NCBI GenBank assembly: GCA_903772945.1
Contig: CAICTM010000253.1
Location: 20,298-84,297 of the forward strand
Length of the DNA stretch: 64,000 bases
Reading direction: 5' to 3'
Origin: Seminavis robusta
Taxonomy: Eukaryota; Bacillariophyta; Bacillariophyceae; Naviculales; Naviculaceae
The notes under the pieces: model-generated
The model's database searches: none
What the model saw: the letters and a program-made list of their open reading frames with translations, nothing else
Told to the model about the DNA's origin: nothing
In this document: positions 62,191-64,000 of the stretch, piece by piece
Position numbering within the stretch: position 1 is the first letter of the stretch
Layout of the letters: each line of letters starts with the position of its first letter
Made by a program: the position numbers and the translations under genes

Positions 62191-62742
62191 ATGTCGAACC
62201 CCCTCGCAGCCTTCTTTAGCGTCCTTGCCATCCCTCACGATGCAACCTTCGTCGACGACAATGCCGCAGGTCACGAACGCAAACGCAGACGCATCTCTCG
62301 CAGGGAGCGCAATCAACGCCGAAGCCTCAGCGGCGAAAACCGAACACAGTCTAGGTGGGAGACCAACGAAAGCCAAGAGAGCATCGAATCTCCAACAACA
62401 ATGTCCAAGTCCCTTCGTCGCCCCAAGCGTACCAGCAGTGATGAGAACAATCGCAGGTTTGAAAAGTCTCAAAGAGTCATGCCTCTTCGTAAACCGATGC
62501 GCCAGGCAACTCCAGACATCAACTACGATGTGGAGCGGGCTCTGCTTGCCAAGAAGGGACACAAGGCGCTCCGCAAGCCCATGCGCCAGCTTACTCCGCC
62601 ACCACCTCCATCGACACCAAGCCTGACTTCCTGGAAGATTTCACCTCCACTTCGCCGTGTTAGCTCCTCCTCCTCCAGTGGATCATCTAATACCGCAATG
62701 ACGCCTCAGAAATGTCAGCTTGTCCGACAGGGCAGCTGCTAA
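62191..62742 (+). CDS. small DNAxGH-family protein, member 3
   Basis: 183 aa, ATG at 62191. N-terminal module LAAFFSVLAIPHDATFVDDN, then AAGHERKRRRISRRER, a strong basic patch that could act as a nuclear localisation signal. The middle has two copies of a motif, LRKPMRQATPDINY and LRKPMRQLTPPPP, equivalent to the LPQR-x-VTPD repeats of the gene at 59558. The C terminus has TSWKISPPLRRVSSS and ends CQLVRQGSC. Spacing of the modules is the same as in member 2, so the two are clear paralogues despite low overall identity. Function unknown; phosphorylation-regulated nuclear or scaffold protein is a guess. Confidence 0.8.
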   Translation: MSNPLAAFFSVLAIPHDATFVDDNAAGHERKRRRISRRERNQRRSLSGENRTQSRWETNESQESIESPTTMSKSLRRPKRTSSDENNRRFEKSQRVMPLRKPMRQATPDINYDVERALLAKKGHKALRKPMRQLTPPPPPSTPSLTSWKISPPLRRVSSSSSSGSSNTAMTPQKCQLVRQGSC

Positions 62743-63159
62743 AAGGATCCTCTACAAGCAAGAGGACTACTGTATTCTATGGGGGATTACACAATGTATA
62801 CTAAACATCCGGATTATCTGATTATTCTGCGCAACTTCTATAGAGTAGCTCCGTCCGTAGTGCTTGCTTGTGTTTGCTCGGGCAGATCGAATAATCAATC
62901 TTAGTAGGCTTGCTTCAAAAAGAGAGGTTACCTCGAGGGTGCCGGTGAAAGCTTCCAGGTTTTTCCTGCTGCCTCGCTTGGATTGGTATCCAAAGTTTCT
63001 CGGCTTCCTAGACTTCAAGCCAAGCTCCCTCAGGAAACAAGCCATGCTCGACGGGTGGCTGAAGGCTATCTAGCCAAAGATTAATCACGGTCAATATCCG
63101 TGGTGGGATCAGCAGGTGTACCACGGGCCACCGGTACCAGTATCAGGAGTGGCTTCTGG
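62743..63159. other. intergenic, no gene supported
   Basis: 3' flank of the last family member; no coding character. Confidence 0.5.
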
Positions 63160-63571
63160 TATTGGTGTGGCTACCGCTATGGCTGGGCGGTACCGGTACC
63201 ACAGTCTGTATGCTGACTTCCGTTGCTCTAATGTTGGACACTGTTGCTTTCAGTGGTATGAGTATTAGTTCTTGGTGGCGACTGATTGTATTATTGGGTA
63301 CTGTACTAGTACCGGTAGGTATTGCATAGAGGATGACATTTTGGTCAGCGCCAATGGTATTGGTGTGGCTGTGGCTGGGCGGTACCGGTACCACAGTATC
63401 TGTATGCTGACTTCCGTGTCTTGCTCTAAGGTTGGAAGGTTGGACACTGTTGCTTTCAGTGGTATGAGGGTTAGTTGGTACCGGTGGCGACTGATTGAAT
63501 TTATTGGGTATTAATACTGTACCGGTAGGCATTGCATAGAGGCAGGATGACAAATTTCGTAGGTGCCAATG
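63160..63571 (+). repeat. two-copy tandem repeat, unit about 200 bp
   Basis: Unit 1 is 63160-63358 (199 bp) and unit 2 is 63359-63571. Both start TATTGGTGTGGCT and contain GGGCGGTACCGGTACCACAG, CTGACTTCCGT, GGCGACTGATTG and TTGCATAGAGG in the same order. They differ by small insertions. Confidence 0.85.
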
Positions 63572-64000
63572 GTCTTCAGCATGGATGTGATGTAGTGTAC
63601 CGGTGCTGCTGATTGCTCCTTGCCAACTATGCATACATGGCTGTAACTTATCTGCTTCTCTGTATGCATAGTTACCGAATAGTACCGGTGCCACTGTATG
63701 AACATTGCCTCCATATTCTCCACTCTGTGAGTGTTGAGGGCATAGCTGGGCTTATTTATTTTGAGGGGCGCACTTATTAGTTCTGCATGCTCATGGCTAT
63801 GCATACAGTAGAGGCTGATGGCTGGCTTGGGTGTTTGGTGAAGGCATGGCTCATGGTACCGTTTTCCCAGAACGGAACAGCTCAAAGCAGCAGTCACATT
63901 GGGTTGAGAGCGGCTTGGATTCCGTCACTAACAAATAACACGGAGACACGTCGGCCAGGCATACTTTAGTTTTTTTAATAGCTAAATAAATATCGATAAG
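63572..64000. other. window end, no gene supported
   Basis: Short frames on both strands without features; further TACCGGT palindromes. Confidence 0.45.

Overview
The window looks like nuclear DNA from a diatom, most likely a raphid pennate. Four things point there: stramenopile-type expanded protein families; a carotenoid oxygenase with a signal peptide followed by a Phe-containing cleavage site typical of plastids with four membranes; very short introns (92 and 115 bp, GT..AG); and repeat-rich intergenic DNA full of the palindromes TACCGGTA and CTAGCTAG. The style resembles Seminavis-like genomes, but the species cannot be proved from this sequence alone.

Layout. Positions 1-13.5 kb carry cellular genes: a SLOG-SLATT-type membrane protein (+), a tiny Cys-rich membrane protein (-), a SulP/SLC26 anion transporter with one intron (-), a diatom-family protein of unknown function (+), an IQ-motif protein (-) and a carotenoid cleavage oxygenase (-). 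Positions 13.9-20.3 kb hold mobile and decayed DNA: a Harbinger-type MITE, a 300-bp (CCAA)n microsatellite, a broken nuclease-kinase gene split by the tail of a non-LTR retroelement, and a decayed Crypton-like tyrosine recombinase. A TPR-like gene of an expanded diatom family lies at 22.4 kb. From 23.5 to 33 kb come a TA-flanked inverted-repeat element, a Mutator-like element with palindromic repeat arrays, an intact CRAL-TRIO gene with one intron, and a decayed PIF/Harbinger element with transposase and partner gene.

Positions 33-50.6 kb are Ty3/gypsy retrotransposon sequence on the minus strand, in three overlapping partial copies around a 25-N gap. Two of the copies are riddled with single-base deletions. 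The blocks 36.27-41.64 kb and 45.09-50.56 kb are nearly the same, including a shared piggyBac-like (TTAA) MITE whose empty site is present in the third copy. This looks more like an unmerged contig overlap than biology.

Positions 51-64 kb return to genes: a membrane-anchored protein with two bacterial-type solute-binding domains, the second lacking about 90 residues; another TTA-flanked MITE; and three dispersed same-strand genes of a small, apparently undescribed protein family with an N-terminal DNAxGH motif, two of them ending in CQLxRQGS.

The intact genes do not form an obvious pathway. The most interesting items are the SLOG-SLATT protein, the tandem solute-binding protein, the three-member small-protein family, the interrupted nuclease-kinase gene and the catalogue of target-site signatures left by at least four DNA-transposon superfamilies.
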